Source: Nocardia vulneris | Lineage (GTDB): Bacteria; Actinomycetota; Actinomycetes; Mycobacteriales; Mycobacteriaceae | Assembly: GCF_001613425.1 (NCBI RefSeq) | Contig: NZ_BDCI01000017.1 | Location: 186,001-250,000, forward strand | Length of the DNA: 64,000 nucleotides | Direction: 5' to 3' | Part shown: positions 46,524 to 55,778 of the stretch, in pieces | Position numbering within the stretch: position 1 is the stretch's first letter | Layout: each line of letters begins with the position of its first letter | Program-made: the position numbers and the translations under genes | The notes under the pieces: generated by a model | Databases searched by the model: none | What the model was told of the DNA's origin: nothing | Seen by the model: the letters and a program-made list of their open reading frames with translations, nothing else

Positions 46524-47726
46524 CTACGCCGCTTGCCCACTGCTTCCCATCGCCGCGCGGATGTCGGAACCGTTGGCGGCGATGAAACTCAGTAGGTCGC
46601 AGATGCGGGTGATGTCGTGGGGGTCGAGGTCGGTGCCGGTGGGGAGGACGAAGGTGTCGCGGGCGACGCGGTCGGTGCCGGGGAAGGCGCGGTCGGTTCG
46701 GTACGGTGCCATGCGGTGGCAGCCGGGGTAGAAATACCTTCTGGTGTAGACGTTTTCGGCGGCCAGGAGGGCCAGGATGTCGTCTCGGGTCACGCCGATG
46801 CGTGCGGTATCGCAGTCGACCACGAGGTACTGGTAGTTGCTGCGTTGCGACTCGTCGATGTCCAGCAGGGTCAGCCCGTCGACGCCGTGTAACCCCTGCC
46901 GGTACCGGTGGTAGTTCTCCCGGTTCCGGGCGACGAAGTAGTCCATCGAGTCCAGCGAGGTCAACCCCATCGCCGCCGCCGCTTCGCTCAACTTCGCGTT
47001 GGTGCCGACCGACACCACGTTGTCACCACTGGAGATACCGAAATTCCTTAGACGACCCGCCTTTTCGGCTATCTCCGGATCATCGGTGACCAGTGCCCCG
47101 CCCTCGAAGGTGTTCACGAACTTGGTCGAATGGAAGGAGAACACCTCGGCGGTGCCGAAACCACCGATCGGCTTGCCCGCGTAACCGCAGCCGAACGCGT
47201 GCGCCGAGTCGTAGATGAGCGCGAGCCCGTGCCGGTCGGCGACGTCCTGCATCGCCTCCAGCGCCCTGGGCCTGCCCCAGATGTGCACGCCCAGAATGCC
47301 GGTGGTGTCCGCGGTGATCAGTTCTTCGACGCTGCGCGCGTCGGCGCTGCCGGTCCACGGGTCCACATCGCAGAACACCGGCGTCACCCCGAGCCAGGCG
47401 GCGGCATGTGCGGTGGCGGCGAAGGTGAAGGCGGGCACGATCACCTCGCCGCGCAATCCCGCTGCCTGCACGGCCAATTGGAGCGCGGAGGTGGCGTTGC
47501 AGGTGGCGACGCAGTAGCGCGTGCCGGCGAGTTCGGCGACGCGGCGTTCGAATTCGCGGCTGAGTTCGCCGCCGTTGGACAGCCATTTGGCGTCGAGCAT
47601 CCGATCGAAACGATCGAACAGCACGGCCCGGTTGCCGATATTGGGCCTGCCGAACACTACGGGCGATTCGAAAGCCGGTGTGCCGCCGAATATCGCGAGG
47701 TCGGCGCGGCGCTGTTTGGTCGTCAC
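46524..47726 (-). CDS. NDP-keto-sugar aminotransferase (DegT/DnrJ/EryC1)
   Basis: PLP-dependent sugar aminotransferase, 400 residues from a GTG overlapping the glycosyltransferase stop. PLP Lys202 in SFHSTKFVNTFEGGA and Asp173 in IYDSAHAFG are intact, unlike the dehydratase at 37528. It would convert a 4-keto (or 3-keto) NDP-deoxysugar to the amino sugar, with glutamate as usual donor. With the 2,3- and 3-dehydratases this predicts a 4-amino-2,3,4,6-tetradeoxyhexose, as in the SpnR step of forosamine. No N-methyltransferase is visible. Last gene of the long operon. Confidence 0.9.
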   Translation of the reverse strand: MTTKQRRADLAIFGGTPAFESPVVFGRPNIGNRAVLFDRFDRMLDAKWLSNGGELSREFERRVAELAGTRYCVATCNATSALQLAVQAAGLRGEVIVPAFTFAATAHAAAWLGVTPVFCDVDPWTGSADARSVEELITADTTGILGVHIWGRPRALEAMQDVADRHGLALIYDSAHAFGCGYAGKPIGGFGTAEVFSFHSTKFVNTFEGGALVTDDPEIAEKAGRLRNFGISSGDNVVSVGTNAKLSEAAAAMGLTSLDSMDYFVARNRENYHRYRQGLHGVDGLTLLDIDESQRSNYQYLVVDCDTARIGVTRDDILALLAAENVYTRRYFYPGCHRMAPYRTDRAFPGTDRVARDTFVLPTGTDLDPHDITRICDLLSFIAANGSDIRAAMGSSGQAA

Positions 47727-48904
47727 AGCAGGGCCTCCAGATCGTCGAGCAACACGTCGACCCCGGGCAGGGCATGGATCTGACGTTGCAGGCGGCGCGC
47801 CGAGCGGCGAAAGCCCGGCTCGGTCAGTGTTCGAGTGCAGGCCAGCGCTATCGCGTCGACCGAGAGTTGGTCCAGGGGAACCACGGTCGTGGTCCCCGTG
47901 GCCGCCGCCTGCCCGGCATTGTGGCGATGGTCGTCGAGCACCGGGATGTTCACCATCGGCACGCCGAGCCGCATCGCTTCTTTCATGCTGTTCAGTCCGC
48001 CGTGCGTGACGAACAGGTCGGCGCCTTCGAGCATCAGCGGCTGATCCACGAATTCCACCAGCCGGACGTTCGACGGCAGCGCACCGAAGGCCTCGGTCTT
48101 GCCGCCCGCGCCGACGGCGAGGACCGCGGTGCAGTCGACCCGCCCCAGGGCCTCGATCACCGTGCGGACGAACGCATCCGCGCCGGGCAGGCCGTAGACG
48201 ATGGTGCCGAACCCGGCGAACACGAACGGGCGATCCAGGTCGAGTTCGGCGAGCCAGCCGGGCAGCCGGTCGCTCTGGAATCCCGCATTGGGATGCCGAT
48301 AGCACCGGGTGTTGGGCAGGATCATCTCGGCGGCAGAGTATTCCGGCGGCAGGAAGTTGGCGTGCAGGTAGTGGTAGAGCCGCGCGCCGCCGGGGTCGGG
48401 CGGCAGACCGAACCGAATCCGCCCCTCGTCCAGCGGCGCGGCCGATTCGGCACCGGTCATCGCCTCGACGCCGCCGAACGAGGCGATCGAAACATGGGGG
48501 ATGCCCAGTACTTCCGCGGCCAGGTAGCCGCCGAGTTCGTCCAATTCGCGGATCACCAGATCCGGTTTCCACTGCTCGGCGAGGGACAGCAGATCCGCAC
48601 AGGTGGCCTGCCCCATATGGCCCGCGAAGCCCGCGGACATGCGGCGGCCGAGGACCCGGAACACGTCGGCGGCTGCCGCGAAGTCCAGTTCGCTCAGGTT
48701 CGCGGGCAGCCAGCTCGCCACCTCCGCGCGCCAGTCGTAGCCGCCGACCAGCTGGGGCAGCCCGTAGGCGGCGATCTCGGCGGCCTGCGGTTGCGGCGCG
48801 AGCACGGCCACCTCGTGGCCCCGGACGCGCGCGGCCCTGGCGATCGGCACCAAGGGGCGCAGGTGCCCACTGGCCGGTTGGGTGGTGAAGACGATGCGTG
48901 CCAT
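47723..48904 (-). CDS. Cluster glycosyltransferase 1 (GT1/MGT)
   Basis: 393 residues, GT-B fold. N-terminal loop FTTQPASGHLRPLVPIARAA (acceptor domain) and donor signature VTHGGLNSMKEAMRLGVPMVNIPVLDDHRHNA (about 295-330). Its start overlaps the stop of the second glycosyltransferase by one base. With two transferases, the aglycone may carry two sugars or a disaccharide. Confidence 0.88.
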   Translation of the reverse strand: MARIVFTTQPASGHLRPLVPIARAARVRGHEVAVLAPQPQAAEIAAYGLPQLVGGYDWRAEVASWLPANLSELDFAAAADVFRVLGRRMSAGFAGHMGQATCADLLSLAEQWKPDLVIRELDELGGYLAAEVLGIPHVSIASFGGVEAMTGAESAAPLDEGRIRFGLPPDPGGARLYHYLHANFLPPEYSAAEMILPNTRCYRHPNAGFQSDRLPGWLAELDLDRPFVFAGFGTIVYGLPGADAFVRTVIEALGRVDCTAVLAVGAGGKTEAFGALPSNVRLVEFVDQPLMLEGADLFVTHGGLNSMKEAMRLGVPMVNIPVLDDHRHNAGQAAATGTTTVVPLDQLSVDAIALACTRTLTEPGFRRSARRLQRQIHALPGVDVLLDDLEALL

Positions 48905-50067
48905 CAGCGGACTCCGGCCAGCTCGGCCAGTGCGTCGACCACGTGCGCGACCGGCGGCTGCGCCCGCATCTCGTCGCGCAGCCGCTCGGACCGCACCCGG
49001 AAATCCTTGTCCTCCAGCAACTGTCGCACCTCCTTGCGTACCGCGTCCGGTTCGAGAGCGCCGCCGAACAGCCACCGGCAGGCCCCGGCCGCGGCGAGCT
49101 GCTCGGCATTGGCCACATGGTCGGTGAACAGCGGCGTGAGCAGTTGCGGCAGCCCGTAGTGCAGCGTGGTCATCAGCGCACCGCCGCCACCCTGATGGAT
49201 GACCAGGGCGCAGTCGGCGAGCAGCAGATGCAGCGGGGTGGGGCCGAGGAAGGTGACCGTCTCGCCGTCCTCGGTGAACGCCGGTGCGGCAGTGGGATTC
49301 GCCAAGACCAACGTCTCCACCCCGAGTCCCGTCAACCCGGGCAAGACCTGGTCGACGAACGGAATTGCCCGTCCGGCAAGCTGTTCGACCGCGCTGCTGC
49401 CCAGCACACAGACTCGGGGCCGCCGAGGTTGCGGCAGACCGACATCCGCGGCCGCGACCGGTCCGTTGAAGGGGGCGAACCGAATCGGTAGTGTCCGCAC
49501 CCCGGTGTCGTATTGCAGCGATGCCGGGCACGGATCGACGGTGGCCGCGCCCAGCGTCTCCACGGTGTCCAGGCCGAGCTCGGCGCACAGTTCGCGCAGC
49601 GCCTCCGGCTCGAATTCCCGGGTCCGATAGGTGTAGTCGATCCCCCAGATATGCCGGACGGCCGGGATGCCGAGCACCGCGGCCACCAGGGGTCCCGCGT
49701 AGGTGGTCGGATCGAACACGATCAGATCCGGCTGCCAGCGCCGGGCGAAGGCCAGCAGCGGCCCGACCGCGCGCTGCGCGATCACCCGGTAGGTAGCGAC
49801 GTTGCCCGCCCCCCAGTGCCGAATATCGTGCCAGCGCACCGGCCCGTCCTGATCGACCAGCCAGCTGAAGTACTTTCCGGCCTGGGCGTGCAGGTCGACA
49901 TCCTCGCCGACGACGACAGCGGTCAGCCCGCTCTCACCGATCGCGGTCGCCAATCCGGCGGAGCTGGCCACCACCACCTCGTGCCCGCTCGCACGCAGCG
50001 CCCAGCCGAGTTGCACCAGCGGAGTCAGATGGGACCGCCACGCCCACGTGCAGATGATGACGCGCAT
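48904..50067 (-). CDS. Cluster glycosyltransferase 2 (EryCIII/DesVII-like)
   Basis: 387 residues from ATG 50067 after AAGGGGAG. MRVIICTWAWRSHLTPLVQLGWALRASGHEV at the N-terminus and HQGGGGALMTTLHYGLPQLLTPLFTDHVANAEQL (about 305-338) are typical of antibiotic deoxysugar transferases such as EryCIII and AknS. Those need a P450-like helper protein; none of the P450s here lies directly upstream, which is the usual arrangement, so it may work alone. Confidence 0.9.
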   Translation of the reverse strand: MRVIICTWAWRSHLTPLVQLGWALRASGHEVVVASSAGLATAIGESGLTAVVVGEDVDLHAQAGKYFSWLVDQDGPVRWHDIRHWGAGNVATYRVIAQRAVGPLLAFARRWQPDLIVFDPTTYAGPLVAAVLGIPAVRHIWGIDYTYRTREFEPEALRELCAELGLDTVETLGAATVDPCPASLQYDTGVRTLPIRFAPFNGPVAAADVGLPQPRRPRVCVLGSSAVEQLAGRAIPFVDQVLPGLTGLGVETLVLANPTAAPAFTEDGETVTFLGPTPLHLLLADCALVIHQGGGGALMTTLHYGLPQLLTPLFTDHVANAEQLAAAGACRWLFGGALEPDAVRKEVRQLLEDKDFRVRSERLRDEMRAQPPVAHVVDALAELAGVR

Positions 50068-50078
50068 CCACTCCCCTT

Positions 50079-50810
50079 TCAGGCTTCGGCGACCGAGTCG
50101 CGTTCCACCGCAACCGAAGTCCGCGCGAAACTGAGTTCGCGCACCGGTGCGTCGACACTGCCGACCGGCTGCCGGTGCAACGCCGCACGCAGCGGCCCGG
50201 ACAACCGCACCGTCGTGAAGATGAGGACCGGCAGCGTGATCAACGTCGGCAGTTGCCCGGCGAAGACGGCGACATCCAGCGGCGTGCTGTAGATGATGAC
50301 CACCCTGGCGATCGCCGAGCTGATGAAGCCGACGCCCCAGAGCAGATTGATCAGCCGCAGCCGGCCGCGGAACTGCGCGTCGTGCGCCCAGCCGCCTTCC
50401 CATGCCGCCACCAGCCGCGGGTCGCCCTTGGTCACGAAGGGTGCCACCACATCGAAAACCACTGCGCGCCCGACATAGTTGGTGACCAGCCCGTACACGC
50501 CGCCGACGAACGGCATCACCGCCGACTTGGCCAGCACCAGCCGCGGATCGCCGGTGATGAACACCAGCAGCAGCGTGGCGAGCAGCATCACCAGGATCAT
50601 CACCGAGAACGCGTTCACCCGGCGTTCGGTGAGCACCCGCCACACGGTGCGCAATCCGGCCACGACCGCGCCGATCGAGAGCGCGATGACCGGCGAGACA
50701 CCGAACACGAGGTGCAGCACCACGAAACTGACCACGGGCGCGGCCATGTCGAGTGCCATCGGCGCGGCCGCGGCGAGCGCGGGGTAGCGCTTCTTCACTG
50801 TCGGGCTCAT
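50079..50810 (-). CDS. VC0807-like integral membrane protein
   Basis: 243 residues with five or six membrane helices (about 10-215) and the loop GGWAHDAQFRGRLRLINLLWG. Similar proteins (VC0807/septation-protein-A-like) have no proven function. ATG 50810 overlaps the flavin monooxygenase stop. In this setting it may help immunity or anchor tailoring enzymes; that is speculation. Confidence 0.6.
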   Translation of the reverse strand: MSPTVKKRYPALAAAAPMALDMAAPVVSFVVLHLVFGVSPVIALSIGAVVAGLRTVWRVLTERRVNAFSVMILVMLLATLLLVFITGDPRLVLAKSAVMPFVGGVYGLVTNYVGRAVVFDVVAPFVTKGDPRLVAAWEGGWAHDAQFRGRLRLINLLWGVGFISSAIARVVIIYSTPLDVAVFAGQLPTLITLPVLIFTTVRLSGPLRAALHRQPVGSVDAPVRELSFARTSVAVERDSVAEA

Positions 50811-52012
50811 CGGGCACCGCCTTCCACCAGAGGTCCGGTCCGGAACAGTTGTTCGGATCCGTGCAGCGAATTGCGCACGGCCGCATAGCCGTAGTCCCGC
50901 ATCTCCGCCTCGTATCGGCCGATCGCGGCGACCGGGTCCACCCCGTCGACGAGTGCCAGCGCGAGATGTTCGGTCAAGCCCGCCGCGTCGCGCAGCGCGG
51001 TGTTGGCGCCGATCCCGCCCACCGGTGCGGTCGCGTGGATGGCGTCGCCGAGCAGGGTCACCCGGCTGGGTGACCAGTGCACGCCGGGCTCGGTGACCCG
51101 GATGGAGAGGGGAAAGACCTCCTCCACCAACGATTCCGCCATGATCCGGCGCAGCAGCGGACTCCAGTCGGTGGTGTGTTCGAGCGCCAGCGCGTGCAGC
51201 TGTGCGGGTGTGAGCGCGAAGAAAGCCGGCTCGTCGACCCCGAACACTTCCCGCGGTGCGACCAAGGTCCACTTCAGGTAGCTGCGCACCGGATCGATCG
51301 CGCTGCCGGGCGCGAACCGGCGCACCGCCTCGCCGATCTCGGTCTGCGGTTGAAAGATGCCGCACGCCAACGTCTTCGGTCCCGGCGCCAGCACCGGGCG
51401 CGATCCGCCGAACAGCACGGGCGGCACCCAGGAAAGGTTGTCCAGGTCCAGGTTCATCTGGCCGTAGATCGCGCGCAGCCCCGTGTCGAGCAAGCCGATC
51501 TCGGGGAGCAGTTGCCCGCGCACCGCGGATCCGATGCCGTCCGCGCCGACCAGCACGTCGGCCACCCAGGTGGTTCCGTCGGCAGTGTGCACGCGCACCC
51601 GCTCGCCGGTCTCGTATCCGATTACGGCGGTGTCGAAGTGGACGTGGTCGCCGAGCCCGGTCAGCAGGATCTGACGCAAGGTCTTGCGATTCACGACGGT
51701 GCTGGCGCGCGCGGGATCGACGGGCCCCCCGGGATGCGCCACCGAGAAGATCTCGCGCAGTTGCTCGTCCAGGCCGATGCCGCGGGACATGTAGAGCGGG
51801 TTGGCGGTGGCCATGGCCAGCTCGTAGAGATTATCGGGCAGGCAGGCCGCCAGTGCCGCGCGCCCGTGCGCGTCGATGCGCAGCCGCAGGCCTTGGAACC
51901 GCGCGTGCGCGGACGGGTCGCGCTCGAGCACGGTGGCCTCGATCCCGTTCTTGCGCAGCCCCTGGGCCAGGCACAGTCCGCCGACGCCGGCGCCCGCGAT
52001 CACCACATGCAT
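50807..52012 (-). CDS. FAD-dependent aromatic monooxygenase
   Basis: Class A flavin monooxygenase, 401 residues. GAGVGGLCLAQGL (about 7-19) is the FAD loop, RLRIDAHGR a substrate-side segment, VGADGIGSAVR (about 155-165) the DG motif, and LLGDAIHATAPVGGIGANTALRDA (about 318-341) the second FAD motif. Expected to hydroxylate the polyketide ring system or cleave it by Baeyer-Villiger oxidation. Coupled by ATGA to the membrane protein. Confidence 0.9.
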   Translation of the reverse strand: MHVVIAGAGVGGLCLAQGLRKNGIEATVLERDPSAHARFQGLRLRIDAHGRAALAACLPDNLYELAMATANPLYMSRGIGLDEQLREIFSVAHPGGPVDPARASTVVNRKTLRQILLTGLGDHVHFDTAVIGYETGERVRVHTADGTTWVADVLVGADGIGSAVRGQLLPEIGLLDTGLRAIYGQMNLDLDNLSWVPPVLFGGSRPVLAPGPKTLACGIFQPQTEIGEAVRRFAPGSAIDPVRSYLKWTLVAPREVFGVDEPAFFALTPAQLHALALEHTTDWSPLLRRIMAESLVEEVFPLSIRVTEPGVHWSPSRVTLLGDAIHATAPVGGIGANTALRDAAGLTEHLALALVDGVDPVAAIGRYEAEMRDYGYAAVRNSLHGSEQLFRTGPLVEGGAR

Positions 52013-52060
52013 CAGCTTCCAGTTCCCTTCGCTCGGCCGGACATGGTCATACGGTGCCCG

Positions 52061-53017
52061 CTACTGTTCGGACATCACTGGATCCGGACTCGGAGCCGCA
52101 CCGGCGGCCCAGCCGGTGAACAGCCGCCGGGCGGTCCGCTCCCCCGCTGCCGCCGCGCCGGGCAACCGCGCGTACTGCTCTTCCAGGGCGCGACCCGCGG
52201 CGGTGACGGCGGCGTGCGGCGCGGCGCACCAGTCGGTCCCGAACAGAATCCGGTCGGGCGGCACCGTGGCGAACAGGCCGGGCAGCGCCGACGGACCGGC
52301 CAGCGCGGTGTCGTAATAGAAGCGCCCCAGCTGCTCGCGGATCCGGACCGGATCGGCGCCGAAGAAGCCGTGCGCCAGCGCTTCCACCCGGAACGCCGCG
52401 TACGGCAGGAACCCGCCCGCGTGCGCGAGCACGAACGAGATGTTCGGATAGCGGTCCAGGGCCTCCGAGAGCACCAACCCGATCGCGCCCCGCGTCGTGT
52501 CGAGCAGGAAGTCGGCGAGCACAGCGGGCACCGACGAGCCGGCCGAGTCCGGCGGCATCATCGGATGCACGAGGACCACCGCACCGCGGCGGTCGAGTTC
52601 GGCGAGCACCGGCTCGAACAGCGCGTCCCCGAGGTAGTCGGACCCGGAGTGCGGGATCAGCACGAACCCGTCGGCGCCCAGCGTCTCGCGCGCGTACTCG
52701 ATCTCGGCCAGTGCGGCGTCGATGTGCGGGATCGGCAGCGCGGCAAGCAAACCGAACCGCCCGGGGTGCGCGGCGGCGAACTCGGCGACGGCCTCGTTGG
52801 CTTCCCGGCAGAAGAACTTCGCGGTGGCCGCGTCCGGAAGGTACTCCACCGGAATGGGATTGGAGATCACGGCGTAGTCGATGCGTTGTTCGGCGAGCAC
52901 CTCGAAGGTCTCGGCGAGAGTCCACGGAATCTTGAACGGCGCACCCATGCGGCGCATCAGCGCGGCGACCCGCGGCACGATGGCGTGATGGTGGACGTCG
53001 ATGCGCCCCGGTGTCAT
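52061..53017 (-). CDS. ACMSD-type amidohydrolase, probable decarboxylase
   Basis: 318 residues. Metal-binding residues of the ACMSD/gamma-resorcylate decarboxylase group are all visible: His9 and His11 in DVHHHAIVP, His in VLVHPMMPP (near 151), His in VLAHAGGF (near 198) and Asp in LFGTDWCAAP (near 265). It could remove a carboxyl group from an aromatic intermediate without oxidation. The start overlaps the PEP enzyme stop (ATGA). Hydrolysis of a C-N bond is the less likely alternative. Confidence 0.82.
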   Translation of the reverse strand: MTPGRIDVHHHAIVPRVAALMRRMGAPFKIPWTLAETFEVLAEQRIDYAVISNPIPVEYLPDAATAKFFCREANEAVAEFAAAHPGRFGLLAALPIPHIDAALAEIEYARETLGADGFVLIPHSGSDYLGDALFEPVLAELDRRGAVVLVHPMMPPDSAGSSVPAVLADFLLDTTRGAIGLVLSEALDRYPNISFVLAHAGGFLPYAAFRVEALAHGFFGADPVRIREQLGRFYYDTALAGPSALPGLFATVPPDRILFGTDWCAAPHAAVTAAGRALEEQYARLPGAAAAGERTARRLFTGWAAGAAPSPDPVMSEQ

Positions 53018-55455
53018 CGCACGACTCCGCCGTCGGCGTCGAGCACCCGCACCACTCCGGCGGTGCCGTCGACCTCGACCAGTTGTCCGTCCCGCAGCCG
53101 CTCGGTCGCGCCCGCAGCCGCCACGACGGCCGGAATGCCGTACTCGCGGGCGATGATCGCCGGATGCGAGAGCAGGCTGCCGTTGTCGGCGATCAACGCG
53201 CCGAGGCTGGGGAACACCACCGACCACTGGGCGGTGGTTTCCGGGCAAACCAGCACGTCACCGGCGCGAATCTTGCCGAAGTCCGCGGCTCCCAGCACTA
53301 TTCGGGCCGGTCCGCGATACTTGCCCGCGGCGGCCGCGACCCCGGCCAGCGTGCCGTCGGCGGCGTCCGCGGCGCCGCGCTGCGCGCCGAACAGGCTCAT
53401 CGACCAGGTCGCGATGTCCATGACATGGGACGCGGCCGCGGAGGGCGGCGTCATCCCGGGTTCGAGCACGAGCGGGCGTGGCGGCGTCCCATAGTGTTCC
53501 GGCCCGGGGTGCGTGGCCGCCCACAGGTGCCTGCCGCGTCCGTCGCGCACGCTCGCGATGCGATCGCCTGGCTCGGTGAGCGAGGCCAGCGCGGTGTGGT
53601 GGTCCAAGTAGAAGACGTCGTCGACACACTCGATCGCGCTGCGCGCGATTAATCTTCGGCCCAGGTCCAAGACGGCGTAGCGGACCAGCGCCCACGCGGA
53701 TACCGCGAGATAGACCTTCTCGTCGCGCACCGGCGCCACCGCTTCGGCCGCCGCCACGGCTCGGTGGAACTGCTCGCGCTGCTCGGCCGGGGCGTCGGCG
53801 AGACCCGCTGCTGCCGCGTCCAGCGTCTTGTCGATCCGCGCGCGCAAAGCCGCCTGCTCGCGCTCGAGGTCGAACGGCGCGTCGATCTGCGCGAGTACCA
53901 GGTTCAGCAGTATCTCGGGCTGTTCGGCGAAGGTCGGCTCGGTGAGATCGAAGCCGAGCGTGCGATGGCCGTGCGCACGGACATAGTCGGCGAAGGCCGC
54001 CGCGAACTCGCTGTCGATCTGTGGCAGCCGGACGGCAGCCTCCCGGGTGCCCGCCGTGAGTGCTTCGCGCACAGCGGGTTTCGCGGCGGCCAGCCGAGCG
54101 AGCGCACCGAGCCCCACCGCCGCCGCCATATGCGCGCCGGTCAACCCGCCACGCAGAGACAGGGTTTCGGCAGCCGACCAGCCGAGCAGCTCCCCGGCGA
54201 GCACGCCCAGCTGCCCGTTGAGGCAGACACCCGCGCCGGTGAGCCGGAAGTAGGCCATGTGCAACTCGGTGAACAGCTCCAGGAGCGCGGCGAAATGTGT
54301 GCGGAACGCGGCGTCGTCCAGCTCCGGCAGGGTGAACGACACCGCGCGCAGTGCCGCGATCCGCTCGGTGAACTCGCGTCGCTGCGTCGAATGCCACTGG
54401 GCGACAAGTTGTTCCGGCGCACCGGCGGCGAGATCGCCCGCGATGCGTTCCAGCCGCTCGATCAACGCGGGCATGGTGTCCGGCGGCGTCGTGGTGTAGA
54501 TCCAGCCGCCGATCGCGTGCACCGACAACTGGTTTCCGGTGGTGAAGGCGAACACACCGGGTGCGGCGGCGGCGAACACCGGCAGGAAGACGGACTCCTG
54601 CACGGGCGTCCACGGCGCGCTCACCCGCGCGTCGCGCACCGAGAACCCCTCGGGCACCACCACCGGGATCGGCACCGGTGCGACCGCCGCGGCCAGGGTG
54701 GTGATCGGCCGCGCCTGCACGAGCCACAGCCCGGTCTCGTCGAGCGCCCATTCGATGTCCTGGGGCGCTTCGAATTCGGCCGCCACCCTGGTGGCCAGCG
54801 CGGCGACCTCGGTGGCCGCGTCGGGAGTCAGACCGGCTGCGCCGGTGCCGGAACGCAATGTGGCCCGTCCGTCCCGCACCGCCCATTCGTCGGCGACGGC
54901 GGAGCCGTCCATCAACTGTTCGGCCAGACCGGACACCGCGCTCACCACGGCCTCGTCCGGATCACCGGTCACCGGGTTCACGCTGAACGCCGCGCCCGCC
55001 GCGCGCGCCTCGACCATGCGCTGCACCAGCACGCCCATCCGCGGTGTCTGCGCGTCGGCGGCGGCCGACCCGCGGTACACGGCGACCCGTTGTGCGCGCG
55101 CCGAGCGCCAGCAGGTGTCCACGGCGGCCAGCACGGCATCGATCCCTTTGACGCCGAGCACCGACTCGTACTGTCCCGCAAACGATTTACCGGCGAGATC
55201 CTCTTCGATGCCGGAGGACCGCACGGCGACGCCGACCCCGTTCGCGTCCAGCTCCGCCAGCGCGGTCGCGATCTCCGCGACGAGTTCGGGCACCGCCGCG
55301 GCACTCTCCCCTGCCGTCGCCGCCTGCCAGTCGATCGCGAAGCCATCCGGCACCGGATAGCCCGCCCGCCGTAACCGGGCCAGCACGGCGGCTTTCCGGC
55401 CGACGCGCTCGGTGTCGCCGAGATCCAGCTGCGCGAAGGCGATGACGTGGCCCAC
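53014..55455 (-). CDS. Rifampin-phosphotransferase/PEP-synthase-like dikinase
   Basis: 813 residues in the domain order of rifampin phosphotransferase: ATP-grasp (about 1-310, VGRKAAVLARLRRAGYPVPDGFAI, AVRSSGIEEDLAGKSFAGQYES, QDIEWALDETGLWLVQARP), a large helical substrate-binding middle (about 320-700), and a swivelling His domain with catalytic His764 in LLSHPAIIAREYGIP. Known relatives split ATP and place the beta-phosphate on an antibiotic hydroxyl (RPH) or pyruvate (PEP synthase). Here the substrate is presumably the polyketide or its precursor, for self-protection or to activate a hydroxyl for loss. GTG 55455 starts two bases after the ABM gene. Confidence 0.88.
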   Translation of the reverse strand: MGHVIAFAQLDLGDTERVGRKAAVLARLRRAGYPVPDGFAIDWQAATAGESAAAVPELVAEIATALAELDANGVGVAVRSSGIEEDLAGKSFAGQYESVLGVKGIDAVLAAVDTCWRSARAQRVAVYRGSAAADAQTPRMGVLVQRMVEARAAGAAFSVNPVTGDPDEAVVSAVSGLAEQLMDGSAVADEWAVRDGRATLRSGTGAAGLTPDAATEVAALATRVAAEFEAPQDIEWALDETGLWLVQARPITTLAAAVAPVPIPVVVPEGFSVRDARVSAPWTPVQESVFLPVFAAAAPGVFAFTTGNQLSVHAIGGWIYTTTPPDTMPALIERLERIAGDLAAGAPEQLVAQWHSTQRREFTERIAALRAVSFTLPELDDAAFRTHFAALLELFTELHMAYFRLTGAGVCLNGQLGVLAGELLGWSAAETLSLRGGLTGAHMAAAVGLGALARLAAAKPAVREALTAGTREAAVRLPQIDSEFAAAFADYVRAHGHRTLGFDLTEPTFAEQPEILLNLVLAQIDAPFDLEREQAALRARIDKTLDAAAAGLADAPAEQREQFHRAVAAAEAVAPVRDEKVYLAVSAWALVRYAVLDLGRRLIARSAIECVDDVFYLDHHTALASLTEPGDRIASVRDGRGRHLWAATHPGPEHYGTPPRPLVLEPGMTPPSAAASHVMDIATWSMSLFGAQRGAADAADGTLAGVAAAAGKYRGPARIVLGAADFGKIRAGDVLVCPETTAQWSVVFPSLGALIADNGSLLSHPAIIAREYGIPAVVAAAGATERLRDGQLVEVDGTAGVVRVLDADGGVVR

Positions 55456-55457
55456 GG

Positions 55458-55778
55458 CTACTCCGCTCCCGGTGCGCGATGCGCGGCGGCCACCTCGAAC
55501 ACCTCGAACACCTTGCCGCGCGAGCCATCCTGATAGGGCCGCAGCGGCGAGGTGGCGCCGCGATGCGACATCCCGAGCTCCCAGGTGCGGAAGGCCGCGA
55601 AGGACTCCCACTCGCTCAGCACCGCGCCGCTGTCGCCCGCGCCGCGCAGCAGTTCGTTGCCGAGCAGCCCCGGCGTGCCCGCCAATTCGGTGCTGATCCG
55701 GTGGTAGGCGTCGGTGACCGCCGCGGCGTCGGCCTCGGTGATGGTGAGGTACACCAGCACTCGAACGTGTCCGGTCAC
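55458..55778 (-). CDS. ABM-domain monooxygenase, copy 1
   Basis: 106 residues of the antibiotic biosynthesis monooxygenase fold (ferredoxin-like dimer, no cofactor): VRVLVYLTI, HRISTELAGTPGLLGNELLRG and VLSEWESFAAFRTWELG. Members oxidise anthrones to quinones. Overlaps copy 2 by four bases. Two ABM genes side by side are usual in pentangular polyphenol clusters. Confidence 0.85.
   Translation of the reverse strand: MTGHVRVLVYLTITEADAAAVTDAYHRISTELAGTPGLLGNELLRGAGDSGAVLSEWESFAAFRTWELGMSHRGATSPLRPYQDGSRGKVFEVFEVAAAHRAPGAE

Noticed and set aside
46524..49118. 864-codon minus-strand frame that would fuse an upstream region to the aminotransferase
   Set aside because: The first 460 codons are the wrong frame of the glycosyltransferase; the aminotransferase has its own GTG overlapping that gene's stop.
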